This document shows, piece by piece, positions 8,386 to 17,525 of a stretch of DNA of 64,000 nt (position 1 is the stretch's first letter; each line of letters starts with the position of its first letter). The stretch is from Acidobacteriota bacterium (GTDB lineage: Bacteria; Acidobacteriota; Terriglobia; Terriglobales; Acidobacteriaceae). The notes beneath the pieces were generated by a model. That model ran no database searches. It saw nothing but the letters and a program-made list of their open reading frames with translations, and was not told where the DNA came from. The position numbers and the translations under genes were made by a program. The stretch spans positions 1-64,000 of the forward strand of contig JAJXWS010000005.1 of assembly GCA_021781495.1 (NCBI GenBank), in the 5' to 3' direction.

Positions 8386-9489
8386 TTACGAAGGCAGCTG
8401 GTTTCCGGCCTCGGATGATGCGCCAGCATTGCGCGCCATCTCAATGCGCATTGTGGGCAGCGACTGAGGATAATGCTGCCGCAGATACTCGATCATTTTT
8501 TCGCGCACGAGGCAGCGAAGGTCGAAGTTCTCAGAGGATCCACGCGAGCTCATGAGGCAGCGCAGCTCCATGGTGTGCTCACTGAGGTTGGTGACCTGCA
8601 AGCCGCAGACGCGGCCATCCCACAAAGGCGAACCGCGCACGACGCGCTCCAGTTCCGCACGGAGCGGCTCGACGGGCACCTGGTAGTCAACATAGAGGAA
8701 TGCCGTGCCGAGGATGTCTGCGCTGGTGCGGGTCCAGTTCTGGAATGGCTGCTCGATGAAGTAGCTGAGCGGGACGACGAGGCGGCGCTCATCCCAGATT
8801 TTGATGACCACGTAGGTGCTGCGAACCTCCTCAATGCGACCCCATTCGCCCTGTACGATTACGACATCATCGATGCGGATGGGCTCGGTCATGGCAATCT
8901 GCAGGCCGGCGATGAGGTTGGAGGCGGTGGATTTGGCCGCGACAGCCAGGATGAGCGAGGCGAGTCCCGCAGAGGCCATGAGACCCGTTCCGTAGTTCCA
9001 GAGGCGCTCGTCGTGCAGGCTCCAGAGCAGCGCGCCGGCATCCAGAACGAGGACAAGACCGATGAGAACGCGGCGGACAAACTGCATCTGAGTGTGCACG
9101 CGACGGGCACGCAGGTTGTTGGGCACGTTAGTGTCGAAGCGGCTGAGCAGGGCGGCTTCAAATACGTAGACCCCACCGATGGCAAGCCAGCCGAGCGCCA
9201 GAATGAATAGAATTTCTGTAATCTGCTGCAGTCTTTCCCGAATCTGCATGGGGATATCCGGCAGCAACGGGAGGACGAACAGCGCGCCAATGATGAGCAG
9301 GGAGGCACGCGCCGGCCTGGCCAGATGTCGACGAATGCCTATGCTGCGACGGTTTGTACTGACCTGCGTTTTGCCGGCAATGCGGAAGACGACGTAATGA
9401 ATGCCATTGCTGAAGACCACGGCCAGGCAGATGAGAAGGACCCAGTACAACCAGTCTTTCTGCGTGAACACCATGAGAATTTCGTTCAC
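8386..9489 (-). CDS. MscS-family mechanosensitive ion channel
   Basis: 367 residues. Four to five predicted membrane helices occupy the first ~190 residues (WVLLICLAVVFSNGIHYVVF, ASLLIIGALFVLPLLP, ILFILALGWLAIGGVYVF, FVRRVLIGLVLVLDAGALLW). They are followed by the pore-lining and beta-domain signature GLASLILAVAAKSTASNLIAGLQIAMTEPIRIDDVVIV and WGRIEEVRSTYVVIKIWDERRLVVPLSYF. It should gate on membrane tension and release solutes on hypo-osmotic shock. Start choice is uncertain: GTG at 9489 has AGGAGGT 11 bases upstream, while ATG at 9474 lies behind AAAGGAG at a longer spacing. Confidence 0.87.
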   Translation of the reverse strand: MNEILMVFTQKDWLYWVLLICLAVVFSNGIHYVVFRIAGKTQVSTNRRSIGIRRHLARPARASLLIIGALFVLPLLPDIPMQIRERLQQITEILFILALGWLAIGGVYVFEAALLSRFDTNVPNNLRARRVHTQMQFVRRVLIGLVLVLDAGALLWSLHDERLWNYGTGLMASAGLASLILAVAAKSTASNLIAGLQIAMTEPIRIDDVVIVQGEWGRIEEVRSTYVVIKIWDERRLVVPLSYFIEQPFQNWTRTSADILGTAFLYVDYQVPVEPLRAELERVVRGSPLWDGRVCGLQVTNLSEHTMELRCLMSSRGSSENFDLRCLVREKMIEYLRQHYPQSLPTMRIEMARNAGASSEAGNQLPS

Positions 9490-9595
9490 TCCTTTCGTTT
9501 ACCTCCTGCTTGTTTCGGATGCGGATGGGGGGATTCCTGTTTTCCGCGACATGGTGACACAGTTGCGGCTTGGCGGGCTGTCATAATTTTTGGAG

Positions 9596-10528
9596 ATGAA
9601 ACTGCGTGCGTATCTGCTGATGGTTTTTGTGGTAGCGGTGTGGGGAACGACCTTTGTGCTGGTGAAGGGCGCACTGGCCAGCGCTACGCCGGGAGCCTTC
9701 AACCTGGTTCGCATGACACTGGCGTTTGCGCTGCTGGCCGTTCTCTACAAGCCTTACTGGCGAACCATACGGCGGCGCGATGTGGGCGCGGGCGCGGTGG
9801 TGGGATTCTTTCTGGCGGCGGGCTATCAGTTTCAGACAACGGGACTGGTGCGGACGACGCCTTCGAAGTCGGCGTTTATAACGGGCCTGCTGGTGGTGCT
9901 GGTTCCGCTGTTCTCGTCGATTCGCTGGCTGCGGCCGCCGGGGGCGCGAGCTCCGCGATGGAATGCGTACACGGGTGCGGCTCTGGGGTTTGCGGGGATT
10001 CTGCTGCTGACGGTGCCGGCGCAGGCGGCGGACAGCCGGATGGCCATGGCCAGCCTGCTGCCGGACTTTACTTCCATCAACTTTGGCGATGTGCTGACGT
10101 TGGGCTGCGCAATTGCGTTTGCCTTTCATTGCCTGGCGCTGAGCCATGTTTCGCCGCGGATTCCCTTTCAGCCGCTGGCGCTGCTGCAGGTGGGGTTTTG
10201 CGCGGTGTTCATGGCGCTGAGCCTGCCGCTTATCGAGCGGCCGCAGATCCACTGGAACTGGCAACTGGCAGCAGCGCTGGCGATTGCAGCGGCACTGGCG
10301 ACGGCGGCTGCTTTCTCCATCCAGAGCTGGGCGCAGTCGATTTTGCCCTCGACGCACATTGCCCTGCTGCTGACGCTGGAACCGGTGTTTGCGTGGCTTA
10401 CCTCCTTTGTTTTCATGGGGGAACGGCTGGGGTTGCGACCGGCGATGGGGGCGATGCTGATTCTGTGCGGGATTGCGCTGACGGAACTGGCGCCGCAGCC
10501 GCATGTGCCGACGGCCCACGAGGCGTGA
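9596..10528 (+). CDS. EamA/DMT-superfamily permease
   Basis: 310 residues with about ten hydrophobic segments arranged as two EamA repeats. The first repeat has VFVVAVWGTTFVLVKGAL and FQTTGLVRTTPSKSAFITGLLVVLVPLFS; the second has GDVLTLGCAIAFAFHCLALSHV and HIALLLTLEPVFAWLTSFVFMGERLGLRPAMGAMLILCGI. The family exports or exchanges small metabolites; substrate is unknown. The track starts at TTG 9590, but ATG 9596 two codons later is equally placed. No good Shine-Dalgarno sequence precedes either; GGAG touches the ATG. It is divergent from the MscS-type gene, with about 100 bases between them. Confidence 0.85.
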   Translation: MKLRAYLLMVFVVAVWGTTFVLVKGALASATPGAFNLVRMTLAFALLAVLYKPYWRTIRRRDVGAGAVVGFFLAAGYQFQTTGLVRTTPSKSAFITGLLVVLVPLFSSIRWLRPPGARAPRWNAYTGAALGFAGILLLTVPAQAADSRMAMASLLPDFTSINFGDVLTLGCAIAFAFHCLALSHVSPRIPFQPLALLQVGFCAVFMALSLPLIERPQIHWNWQLAAALAIAAALATAAAFSIQSWAQSILPSTHIALLLTLEPVFAWLTSFVFMGERLGLRPAMGAMLILCGIALTELAPQPHVPTAHEA

Positions 10529-10856
10529 CGGCGGGAGTTGCAGCAGCCCGCCATCCTATTCGAGAGATTGAACATCGAAGCTAAGGAGAAACGGTGGGGC
10601 GGTGCTTTGCGACACTTTCACCGAACCAACGTCTAAGTTGTTTGAATCGCCTTGAGATTCTGCTTCCACGGAACCGGCTCTCCGGGATCGTATCTCGGGT
10701 GGGGCTGGGGCTGGCACTCTGCAACGCTGGAAGGCTTGCCGGGTAGCCGGAGTGAAAGGCAGCCGGACGGGTGTGTTCCCCGCTGGCTATACTCTATTGG
10801 AGCATTGAACAAACCGGCCGTGAGGCTGGTTACCAGAGGATGAGGTCATAGAACCC
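10529..10856. other. Intergenic region upstream of the Do-family protease
   Basis: 328 bases with no credible gene; the 63-aa track ORF here has no family features. A GGCGGG/CCCGCC stem just after the EamA stop lacks a T-run. A TATACT box at 10788-10793, about 64 bases before the protease start, could be a -10 element, but no matching -35 is seen. GGAACC at 10670 resembles an ECF-sigma -35, though spacing to any -10 is poor. Confidence 0.4.
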
Positions 10857-12494
10857 ATGAAATCGCTCGTTGCACGGCTGCGTTCGCGCCGTCTCACTTC
10901 CATGTACGTCCTGCTTGCCACCCTCTCGGTCGCGATTGTGGCCGGATCGTTTGCAGCCCACGGGGTCCGCGGACAGGAGGAAAAGAACAGCAGCGCCGAC
11001 GCGACGCCGCTGAAGGTTTCCAACTCCACCGTGCCGCCGAACGCGTTTGTGAAGATTGCGAAGGAGGTGGGTCCGGCGGTGGTCAACATCAACACGGAGA
11101 CCCTGCCGAAGCAGACCACGAACCGGCGACGCAATCCGCATGCCGGCCAGCCGTTTGTGCAGGGGCCGGACAACGGCGACGACCAGAACGGGGACCAGGG
11201 CGGTGACCAGCAAGGGCCGGACAACTTCCAGGACTTCTTTAACCGCTTCTTTGGCGGGCAGGCCCCGGACCAGGAGGGCGGCGATGACGGCACGGTGCGC
11301 GAGTCGCTGGGCTCGGGCTTTATCGTCGATCCCAAGGGCTACATCATCACCAACAACCACGTAATCGAGAAGGCCGACAAGATTTATGTGAAGCTGTCGA
11401 CCGACCCGGACACGCAGGACCTGGGACGGCCGGCGCGGGTGATTGGCACGGACAAGGCGACTGATCTGGCGGTGATCAAGATTGACACGAACACTCCGCT
11501 GCCGACGGTGAAGATGGGCAACTCCGACACGGCACAGGTGGGCGACTGGGTGGAGGCTATCGGCAGCCCGTTTGCACTGGCGCAGACGGTGACGGCGGGC
11601 ATCATCTCCGCCAAGAACCGGACGATTCAGCCGGGCGTGAGCGGGCAGTTCCAGCACTTTATCCAGACGGATGCGGCGATCAACCCCGGCAACTCCGGCG
11701 GGCCGTTGCTGAACATGAACGGCGAAGTAATCGGCGTGAACACGGCCATCTACACGCAGACGGCCGGTTACCAGGGCATTGGATTTGCAATGCCTTCGAA
11801 CACCGTGGTTTCGGTGTACAACGACCTGATCAGCCCCAGCCACAAGGTGACGCGCGGCTCGATCGGCATCCAGTTCCGGCAGGGCCTGTCGTCGGCGGTG
11901 AACCGCGTATACGGCTTTAAGAACGGCGTGCTGGTGCAGCTGGTGCAGCCGGGCGGACCGGCAGACAAGGCGGGCATCAAGCCGGGCGACATTATCACGA
12001 CGATTGACGGCCGGGCGATCAAGGACGGCGACGACCTGGTGAACGAGATTGCCAGCCGCAGGCCGGGCTCGACGATTCGCCTGGGCTACCTGCGCGACGG
12101 GAAGCAGCAGGATACGACGGTGACGATTGGCGACCGGGACAAGGTGTTTGCCGACCTGGGCGGCCAGCAGCCGACCGAGGCCCCGAGCGCGGGAGAGGAT
12201 GCGGGCGAGACGAAGCTTGGCATCGTGGTGCGGGAGATTTCGCCGGCCACGGCAGCCAAGATTCACAACCCCGGCATGGTTATCCAGTCTGTGCGGACGG
12301 GATCGTTTGCCGACCTGCAGGGACTGGCGCCGGGGCTGGTGATTGTGCGCATCAACAAGCAACCGACGGCAAACAAGGACCAGTACAACGCCGTTGTGAG
12401 CAAGCTGAAGTCGGGCGATGACGTGGTGTTTGAGGTTCTGGACCCGCGGCGACCGAATGACGGCATCAACTACATTGGCGGGACGCTGCAATAG
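10857..12494 (+). CDS. Do/HtrA-family (DegP/DegQ-like) periplasmic serine endoprotease
   Basis: 545 residues with an N-terminal membrane anchor or signal (MYVLLATLSVAIVAGSFAAHGV). The trypsin-like domain has the catalytic triad His168 (ITNNHVIEKAD), Asp203 (TDLAVIKID) and Ser280 (INPGNSGGPLLN). Two PDZ domains follow (about 315-415, GVLVQLVQPGGPADKAGIKPGDIITTIDG; and 450-540, GLAPGLVIVRINKQPT). An Asp/Gly/Gln-rich insertion (GPDNGDDQNGDQGGDQQGPDNFQ) occupies the LA-loop position. It degrades or chaperones misfolded envelope proteins. The start ATG is far from the best purine run (GAGGATGAGG). A 14-bp stem terminator lies about 55 bases after the stop. Confidence 0.93.
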   Translation: MKSLVARLRSRRLTSMYVLLATLSVAIVAGSFAAHGVRGQEEKNSSADATPLKVSNSTVPPNAFVKIAKEVGPAVVNINTETLPKQTTNRRRNPHAGQPFVQGPDNGDDQNGDQGGDQQGPDNFQDFFNRFFGGQAPDQEGGDDGTVRESLGSGFIVDPKGYIITNNHVIEKADKIYVKLSTDPDTQDLGRPARVIGTDKATDLAVIKIDTNTPLPTVKMGNSDTAQVGDWVEAIGSPFALAQTVTAGIISAKNRTIQPGVSGQFQHFIQTDAAINPGNSGGPLLNMNGEVIGVNTAIYTQTAGYQGIGFAMPSNTVVSVYNDLISPSHKVTRGSIGIQFRQGLSSAVNRVYGFKNGVLVQLVQPGGPADKAGIKPGDIITTIDGRAIKDGDDLVNEIASRRPGSTIRLGYLRDGKQQDTTVTIGDRDKVFADLGGQQPTEAPSAGEDAGETKLGIVVREISPATAAKIHNPGMVIQSVRTGSFADLQGLAPGLVIVRINKQPTANKDQYNAVVSKLKSGDDVVFEVLDPRRPNDGINYIGGTLQ

Positions 12495-12549
12495 CGCTGA
12501 CCGCGATCAACCCCGGGGCGGTCGCACGGCCGCCCGGATGAGCACAACG

Positions 12550-12586
12550 CCGCAGACGGCTCCCGCTGAGATGGAGCCGTCTGCGG
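12550..12586 (+). terminator. Hairpin terminator after the Do-family protease
   Basis: Perfect 14-bp stem CCGCAGACGGCTCC / GGAGCCGTCTGCGG with a 9-base loop, followed by TCGTTTC. The T-run is short, so this is a strong hairpin with a weak tail. Confidence 0.7.
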
Positions 12587-12686
12587 TCGTTTCACAGACA
12601 GCCCGGGAAGCCACCGGCCGGGAAAGTTTTCCGGCTGAATCTGCTTGAGTTACCCGGTATTTTCTCGATTCCTGCGGGCCTTTTTG

Positions 12687-12716
12687 TTGGCGCATAGCGG
12701 TACGCTTGGTTACAAT
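12687..12716 (+). promoter_or_regulatory. Sigma-70 promoter of the peptidoglycan-binding protein gene
   Basis: TTGGCG and TACAAT are separated by 18 bases, ending 44 bases before the GTG start at 12761. Seen directly in the sequence; activity is inferred. Confidence 0.6.
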
Positions 12717-12760
12717 CCAACAAGAACGTCCGGAAAACTTTTCTTCTGAGGTACTCCAGC

Positions 12761-13234
12761 GTGCTTTCATTCCGAGCAAGCCTGGCTTTCGTATTATCCG
12801 CAGCACTTCTGGCATCACCGGCATTCGCCACCCATTCTCACCGGGCGCCTTCCAGCGGTCATAAACAAACACACTCGCGGCGCGGCCACAAGACCAGCAA
12901 GAAGACGAAGCGCGTGCGCGGACAGCAGGCAATTGAGCCATCCCGCGTGACGCAGATTCAGCAGGCGCTGATTCGCGAGCACTATTTGAACAAGGATGCG
13001 GACGGCGTGTGGGACACGCAGACGCAGGCGGCGATGCAGAAGTATCAGGCCGATCAGGGCTGGCAGACAAAGCTGATGCCGGACTCACGGGCACTGAAGA
13101 AGCTGGGTTTGGGCCCCGACTATTCGGACGCGATCAATGCAAAGACAGCAGCCTTCAGCGATCCGCCGCCGATCAGCACAATTCCAGCGACACAATCGCA
13201 GGGATTTTCGGCAGCCTCCGGAATCAACCAATAA
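12761..13234 (+). CDS. Secreted protein with a PG_binding_1 domain
   Basis: 157 residues. The start is GTG with TGAGGT 8 bases upstream. A signal peptide (MLSFRASLAFVLSAALLASPAFA) leads into a basic His/Lys/Arg-rich linker (SHRAPSSGHKQTHSRRGHKTSKKTKRVR). A peptidoglycan-binding type 1 repeat follows (VTQIQQALIREHYLNKDADGVWDTQTQAAMQKYQADQGW), and then a Ser/Ala/Pro-rich tail. It is expected to sit in the periplasm and attach to the cell wall; no catalytic domain is present. It stands alone between two hairpin terminators with its own promoter, so it is likely monocistronic. Confidence 0.8.
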   Translation: MLSFRASLAFVLSAALLASPAFATHSHRAPSSGHKQTHSRRGHKTSKKTKRVRGQQAIEPSRVTQIQQALIREHYLNKDADGVWDTQTQAAMQKYQADQGWQTKLMPDSRALKKLGLGPDYSDAINAKTAAFSDPPPISTIPATQSQGFSAASGINQ

Positions 13235-13289
13235 CGACGACGGGAATCACGAGGGGCGAACACCCCGGCAAGCAAGATGGAATCCAAGC

Positions 13290-13323
13290 AGAAGGGCCGC
13301 CCGCGAGCGGCCCTTCTGTTTTT
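13290..13323. terminator. Bidirectional hairpin terminator
   Basis: 11-bp stem AGAAGGGCCGC / GCGGCCCTTCT with a 6-base loop, followed by GTTTTTA. It lies between the peptidoglycan-binding gene and the convergent carboxylesterase. Confidence 0.85.
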
Positions 13324-13337
13324 ACGGTGCAAACCGC

Positions 13338-14906
13338 CTAGAAATGCATGGGCGGAATGCCCTGCAGGAGGAACTCGTAGCGGGGACGCAGGGCATCCGG
13401 GCCGGAGGTGATGGGATTGTTGAGGTGGATGAGCTCGTCGTGCTGGCCGTAGCGGGGCCACTCCGGCAGGCCGGGGCCGTTGGGATTGCCGGTCTTGGCG
13501 AAGTTGGTCCAGTAACCCATGATCTCTTCACTCAGCTTGCGGTCTTCGGGACGGATGGTCCATTCGGGCCGGGTGTCGAGCGTGCCGAAGACATACTCGA
13601 TGTCGTCGGAGTGGAAGGCGAAGGTGCCGGGGTGGTATTTGCTGGGCAGGGCCGCCAGCTCAAAGTGATAGCGGTAGACGGGAGCATCGCCGGTCTTGCG
13701 CTGCGCTTCAATCCACTTCCAGGTGCCGAAGGCGATGAAGGCGTCGCCGCCATAGTCGATGGCGGAGCGCTGGGCCTGGGCGTCTGTGTCGCCGGGATAG
13801 AGCTTGAGGAACTCAGCGGCACGATCTTTGAAGACTGTATCCGCGGTGGTTTTCCACTTATCGACGGTCATGGGCTGCATGGCGAAGAAGCTGCCTTCAT
13901 CCGCGTTCCAGCCAGCGAGGAGCGGGACGTGGGCCTGCTTGCCGGCGGCGTAGGTATCCGGCACGGGTTCGGTGAGGAAGGTGCCGTCGATGTCGGGCGA
14001 GAAGCCGATGCTTCCCTTCTTCATGGTGGCTTCGAGGATTCGCTCCGCGGGCAGGGCGCGCAGCTCGGCCAGTGACTTGACGCCGAGAGAGGCGACCCAT
14101 GCGCCGTCTGTTTTTGCGCGCTCGGCAACGGTTTGGCCGCCGAGGTTCAAGCCGCTGGGGAAGGCTGCGCCGCTTTCGCCGATGACTTTGTGGAATAGTC
14201 CCTGGGCCATGGGCGCGGCCATGAGGGTGCTGACGGCGAATGAGCCTGCGCTTTCTCCGAAGATGGTGACGTTGCCGGGGTCGCCGCCGAAGGCCGCGAT
14301 GTTGTTGCGCACCCAGCGCAGCGCAGCGACCATGTCCATGAGGCCGTAGTTTCCTGCCGAGCCGTTGGCCTCTTTGGCCAGTTCATCGGTGACAAGAAAG
14401 CCGAAGACGCCGAGACGGTAATTGATGGTGACGAGAACGACGCCCTTGAGCGGAAGAAAGTCGCCGTTGTGGCGAGGCTCAGAGCTGGCGCCGCCGGAGT
14501 AACCACCGCCGTGAATCCAGAACATGACGGGGAGCTTGCTCTTGGCCCTGGCGCCGGCAGGCGCGTAGACGTTGAGATAGAGGCAGTCCTCGCTGGGACC
14601 GCTGTCCTGGAAGACCATGTCGTCGAAGACATGTCCCTGCATGCAATGCGCGCCGTAGTGGGTGGCGTCGCGGATACCCTTCCACTTTGTAGTGGGTTGC
14701 GGGGCCTTCCAGCGCAGTTCGCCGACGGGCGGAGCGGCGTAGGGCAAGCCGAGATAGGCGCGAACCTTGCCTTCATTGATGGTTTTGCCGCGCACCTTGC
14801 CCAGCGTGGTCTTTACCGTGAGAGGGTCAGCCGATGCCGCATGAGGCAGGGCAAGCAATAGCGCAGCCGCAACCGCGGCACACGCCAACTGCAGATGAAT
14901 TCGCAT
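13338..14906 (-). CDS. Secreted type B carboxylesterase
   Basis: 522 residues from an ATG with GGAGGAG 5 bases upstream (the track start is 7 codons longer). The signal peptide is MRIHLQLACAAVAAALLLALPHAASA. Alpha/beta-hydrolase family signatures: EDCLYLNVYAP, oxyanion-hole HGGGYSGG, nucleophile elbow GESAGS, acidic residue in NADEGSF, and the catalytic His in the C-terminal FAFHSDDIEYVFG region. It hydrolyses carboxylic esters outside the cytoplasm; substrate unknown. It is the last gene of a leftward run (zinc-ribbon/PspC, hydrolase, lysA, esterase) and lies 93 bases after lysA, so co-transcription is possible but not shown. Confidence 0.9.
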   Translation of the reverse strand: MRIHLQLACAAVAAALLLALPHAASADPLTVKTTLGKVRGKTINEGKVRAYLGLPYAAPPVGELRWKAPQPTTKWKGIRDATHYGAHCMQGHVFDDMVFQDSGPSEDCLYLNVYAPAGARAKSKLPVMFWIHGGGYSGGASSEPRHNGDFLPLKGVVLVTINYRLGVFGFLVTDELAKEANGSAGNYGLMDMVAALRWVRNNIAAFGGDPGNVTIFGESAGSFAVSTLMAAPMAQGLFHKVIGESGAAFPSGLNLGGQTVAERAKTDGAWVASLGVKSLAELRALPAERILEATMKKGSIGFSPDIDGTFLTEPVPDTYAAGKQAHVPLLAGWNADEGSFFAMQPMTVDKWKTTADTVFKDRAAEFLKLYPGDTDAQAQRSAIDYGGDAFIAFGTWKWIEAQRKTGDAPVYRYHFELAALPSKYHPGTFAFHSDDIEYVFGTLDTRPEWTIRPEDRKLSEEIMGYWTNFAKTGNPNGPGLPEWPRYGQHDELIHLNNPITSGPDALRPRYEFLLQGIPPMHF

Positions 14907-14999
14907 GAAAACTCCTCCGCGCAACACCTTATCAGGACGAGGGTGTGTTCAGCAGAGTTTCATGATTCAAACGCGACACGATGCGCGAGCAACGCACTG

Positions 15000-16292
15000 C
15001 TATTGCGCGGTGATCTGCTCGGGAGCGAGCAGGTCGGCGATAGTTTCGCGGCGGCGAATGAGCCGGGCCTTGCCGCCCTGCACCAGCACCTCAGCCGGAC
15101 GCAGGCGCGTGTTGTAGTTGGAGCTTTGCGCCATGCCGTAGGCTCCGGCATCCAGCAGGGCAATGAGGTCTCCGGCGCGCAGCGGCGGCAGTTCACGGTC
15201 GCGTGCGAAGAAGTCCCCGGACTCGCAGACGGGACCGACGACGTCAACGACATGTTTTTTGCCCGGACGCGGCGAGACGGGCACGATCTCATGGTGCGCC
15301 TGGTAGAGCGCGGGGCGGATGAGGTCATTCATGGCTGCATCCGCAATGACGAAGGTTTTGCTGCCGTTGCGCTTGGTGTGGAGCACGCGGCCGACGAGCG
15401 CACCAGCCTGCGCGACGAGAAAGCGGCCTGGCTCAAGCAGGAGGCGGCCGTTGTAGCCCTGGAGCGCCGCGCTGATGGCCTCAGCGTACTCGGCGACCTT
15501 GGCTGCGGCGTCGAAGTGACCGGCGTGATAGTCGATGCCCAGACCACCACCTGCATCGACGACCTTGAGCGGGATGCCTTCACGCTCAAGCTGGCGGACG
15601 AGCTTGTGGACGCGGGCCACGGCGGATCCGAAGGGCTCAGAGGAGCGGATCTGCGAGCCGATGTGGACGCTGATGCCATGCGGCTGCAGCCAGCGATTGC
15701 CGGCAACGCTGCGGTAGATTCCGAGGGCCTTGCGAATGTCGATGCCGAACTTGTGCTCGCGCAGGCCGGTGGAGATGTAGGGGTGCGTCTCCGCGAAGAC
15801 ATCAGGGTTGACGCGAAGCGCGAAGCGGGCCTTGCGCTTGAGCTTGCGGGCGCGCTCAGCGAGCAGTTCGAGTTCGCCTTCACTCTCCACGTTGAACTGG
15901 AGGATACCGGCGTTGAGGGCGAGATCGATCTCCGGAATGGTTTTGCCCACGCCGGAAAAGACGACGCGCTCGGCGGCCTGTGGCGCCACTGCAAGGACGC
16001 GCTGGAGTTCGCCGCCGGAGACGATGTCGAACCCGGCGCCGTGGTCGGCGAGCAGCTTGAGGATGGCGAGAGCCGAGTTGGCTTTGACGGCGTAGCAGAC
16101 GAGGTGCTCGCGGCCCGCGAAGGCCTGCTGGAACAACTGTAGCCGCTCCAGAATCTGGTCGGCAGAGTAGACGTACAGCGGAGTGCCATACCGGCGCGCC
16201 AGCGCCTGAAGCGAGACTTTACCGCAGTGCAGCGGAGCCTTGGGCCGGGGGTAATGAAAGGGACGCGCGGGCGGGATGGACGATGTTGTCAA
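15000..16292 (-). CDS. lysA: Diaminopimelate decarboxylase
   Basis: 430 residues from a TTG start with GGAAG 6 bases upstream. The longer track ORF adds 64 residues of arginine-rich translation, while 430 fits the family. This PLP enzyme makes L-lysine from meso-diaminopimelate. Motifs: CYAVKANSAL with the PLP lysine, HIGSQI, VDAGGGLGIDYH glycine loop for the PLP phosphate, EPGRFLVAQAG, the active-site cysteine segment PVCESGDFFARDREL from the partner subunit, and GAYGMAQSSNYNTRLRPAEVLV. It sits 86 bases downstream of the alpha/beta hydrolase gene. Confidence 0.95.
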   Translation of the reverse strand: MTTSSIPPARPFHYPRPKAPLHCGKVSLQALARRYGTPLYVYSADQILERLQLFQQAFAGREHLVCYAVKANSALAILKLLADHGAGFDIVSGGELQRVLAVAPQAAERVVFSGVGKTIPEIDLALNAGILQFNVESEGELELLAERARKLKRKARFALRVNPDVFAETHPYISTGLREHKFGIDIRKALGIYRSVAGNRWLQPHGISVHIGSQIRSSEPFGSAVARVHKLVRQLEREGIPLKVVDAGGGLGIDYHAGHFDAAAKVAEYAEAISAALQGYNGRLLLEPGRFLVAQAGALVGRVLHTKRNGSKTFVIADAAMNDLIRPALYQAHHEIVPVSPRPGKKHVVDVVGPVCESGDFFARDRELPPLRAGDLIALLDAGAYGMAQSSNYNTRLRPAEVLVQGGKARLIRRRETIADLLAPEQITAQ

Positions 16293-16378
16293 GATGAGCT
16301 TCCAAAATGGGGAAATTAGCGCTGTTTTGAGCCTATCGCATTTGAGGCGGTTCTGTTGGCGGGCCGGTTGGTGCGTGC

Positions 16379-17212
16379 CTAGTCCGCGAACTGGCGCAAC
16401 CACGCGGAAAAGAGCGCGGCCACGGCCTGCGGCTGCTCGTATGCGGCGAAGTGTCCGGCATCGGGCAGCAGGTGGAAGCGGCACCCGCCGGGCGCGGCAC
16501 GGTAGGCCTCCATCTCAGCGGGCGTAACGCCGGGGTCTTCTCCGCCGGCGATGGCCAGGACGGGGGCGGTAATGGTAGCCACGGTAGGCACGGAGTCCGG
16601 CCGTGCTGCGAGGCCGGCCTGGACGGCCAGGAGCGCCTCTGGGGTAAGCGTCATGCGGGAGCGCAGTTCGGAGACGATCTCTGGGCGGCGGGCACGGGCA
16701 GTGGGACCGATGAGCACCTGGGTCATGCTGTCAAACACAGCCGGGGCGGCGCCGGAGCGCGCCTGCGCGATGGTGGCGACGCGGCGGTCGTGGTTCAGCT
16801 CCGTATCCGGCTGAGGCTTGGAGCAGACGATGGCGAGGCCGCGCATGCGCTCGGGGGCCGTCCGCCAGAGCTCCATGAGAACGTAGCCGCCGATGGAGCA
16901 GCCGGCGAAGACGGCTCCGGGGAGGACGAGATGATCGAGAAGGGCGAGAATGTCGCGGGCAAGCTGCGCCATGGTGAGCACGGGCGCATCCGGCACGCGA
17001 GCGAAGCCACCGGTGGGCAGGCTGGACCCGAGATCCGAGGAACCGTGGCCGCGCAGGTCAGGAGCAATGGCGCGGATGCCCGGAAGGTGGCCTATCATCG
17101 GCAACCAGTAGGCGTGATCGAGGGGGGTGGGGTGAAGAAAAATGACGGGAATGCCCGTTCCGCTGTCGTGATAGCCAAGCCGTGCGCCGTCTGACTCGTA
17201 AGTTCCCTTCAT
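16379..17212 (-). CDS. Alpha/beta-fold hydrolase
   Basis: 277 residues from ATG 17212. The start is one base after the stop codon of the zinc-ribbon/PspC gene, which implies translational coupling; the longer track start overlaps that gene. Motifs: VIFLHPTPLDHAYW (oxyanion region HPTP), nucleophile elbow AGCSIGGYVL (Ser in GCSIGG), acidic residue in GGEDPGVT, and His in DAGHFAAYEQP. The fold and triad suggest an esterase, lactonase or C-C hydrolase such as a 3-oxoadipate enol-lactonase relative; no substrate can be assigned. It is cytoplasmic, with no signal peptide. Confidence 0.82.
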   Translation of the reverse strand: MKGTYESDGARLGYHDSGTGIPVIFLHPTPLDHAYWLPMIGHLPGIRAIAPDLRGHGSSDLGSSLPTGGFARVPDAPVLTMAQLARDILALLDHLVLPGAVFAGCSIGGYVLMELWRTAPERMRGLAIVCSKPQPDTELNHDRRVATIAQARSGAAPAVFDSMTQVLIGPTARARRPEIVSELRSRMTLTPEALLAVQAGLAARPDSVPTVATITAPVLAIAGGEDPGVTPAEMEAYRAAPGGCRFHLLPDAGHFAAYEQPQAVAALFSAWLRQFAD

Positions 17213-17213
17213 G

Positions 17214-17525
17214 TTACGAGGATACGCCCCCGGGAGTACCCAGCGGCTCCTCGGGAATGCCGATCCAGCCGGCGACGTAGGCGATGCCGATAAGGCCGCC
17301 CGAGAAGAAGAATCCGAGCACGGTGAGGACACGCACCAGCGAGACATCCCAGCCGTTGGCCTGCGCAAGGGCAAGGCAGACGCCGGCAATCTGGCGGCCA
17401 ACCCGCGGACGCACCAGCGGCCGGCCCGGCATGGGGGCGGCCCCGGCTACCACCGTTCCGCAGTTTGAGCAGAAACGCGCTCCAGCCGGTAAAGATGTTC
17501 CGCAACGATGACAATAGAAGGCCAT
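17214..17525 (-). CDS. Zinc-ribbon plus PspC-domain membrane protein
   Basis: 103 residues from ATG 17525 (AGGGAG about 8 bases upstream; the track ORF is 12 codons longer). An N-terminal double CxxC zinc ribbon (YCHRCG ... FCSNCG) is followed by a Pro/Arg linker. A PspC domain comes next (GRQIAGVCLALAQANGWDVSLVRVLTVLGFFFSGGLIGIAYVAGWIGIPEE) with two hydrophobic stretches. PspC domains act at the inner membrane in envelope-stress responses in some bacteria; here no other psp gene is present, so function is open. Its TAA stop is one base before the hydrolase ATG. Confidence 0.8.
   Translation of the reverse strand: MAFYCHRCGTSLPAGARFCSNCGTVVAGAAPMPGRPLVRPRVGRQIAGVCLALAQANGWDVSLVRVLTVLGFFFSGGLIGIAYVAGWIGIPEEPLGTPGGVSS

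Noticed and set aside
10530-10552. GGCGGG/CCCGCC stem after the EamA gene as a terminator
   Set aside because: Only 6 bp with an 11-base loop and no T-run.
14895-16142. 415-aa ORF antisense to lysA
   Set aside because: Shadow of lysA; no motif.
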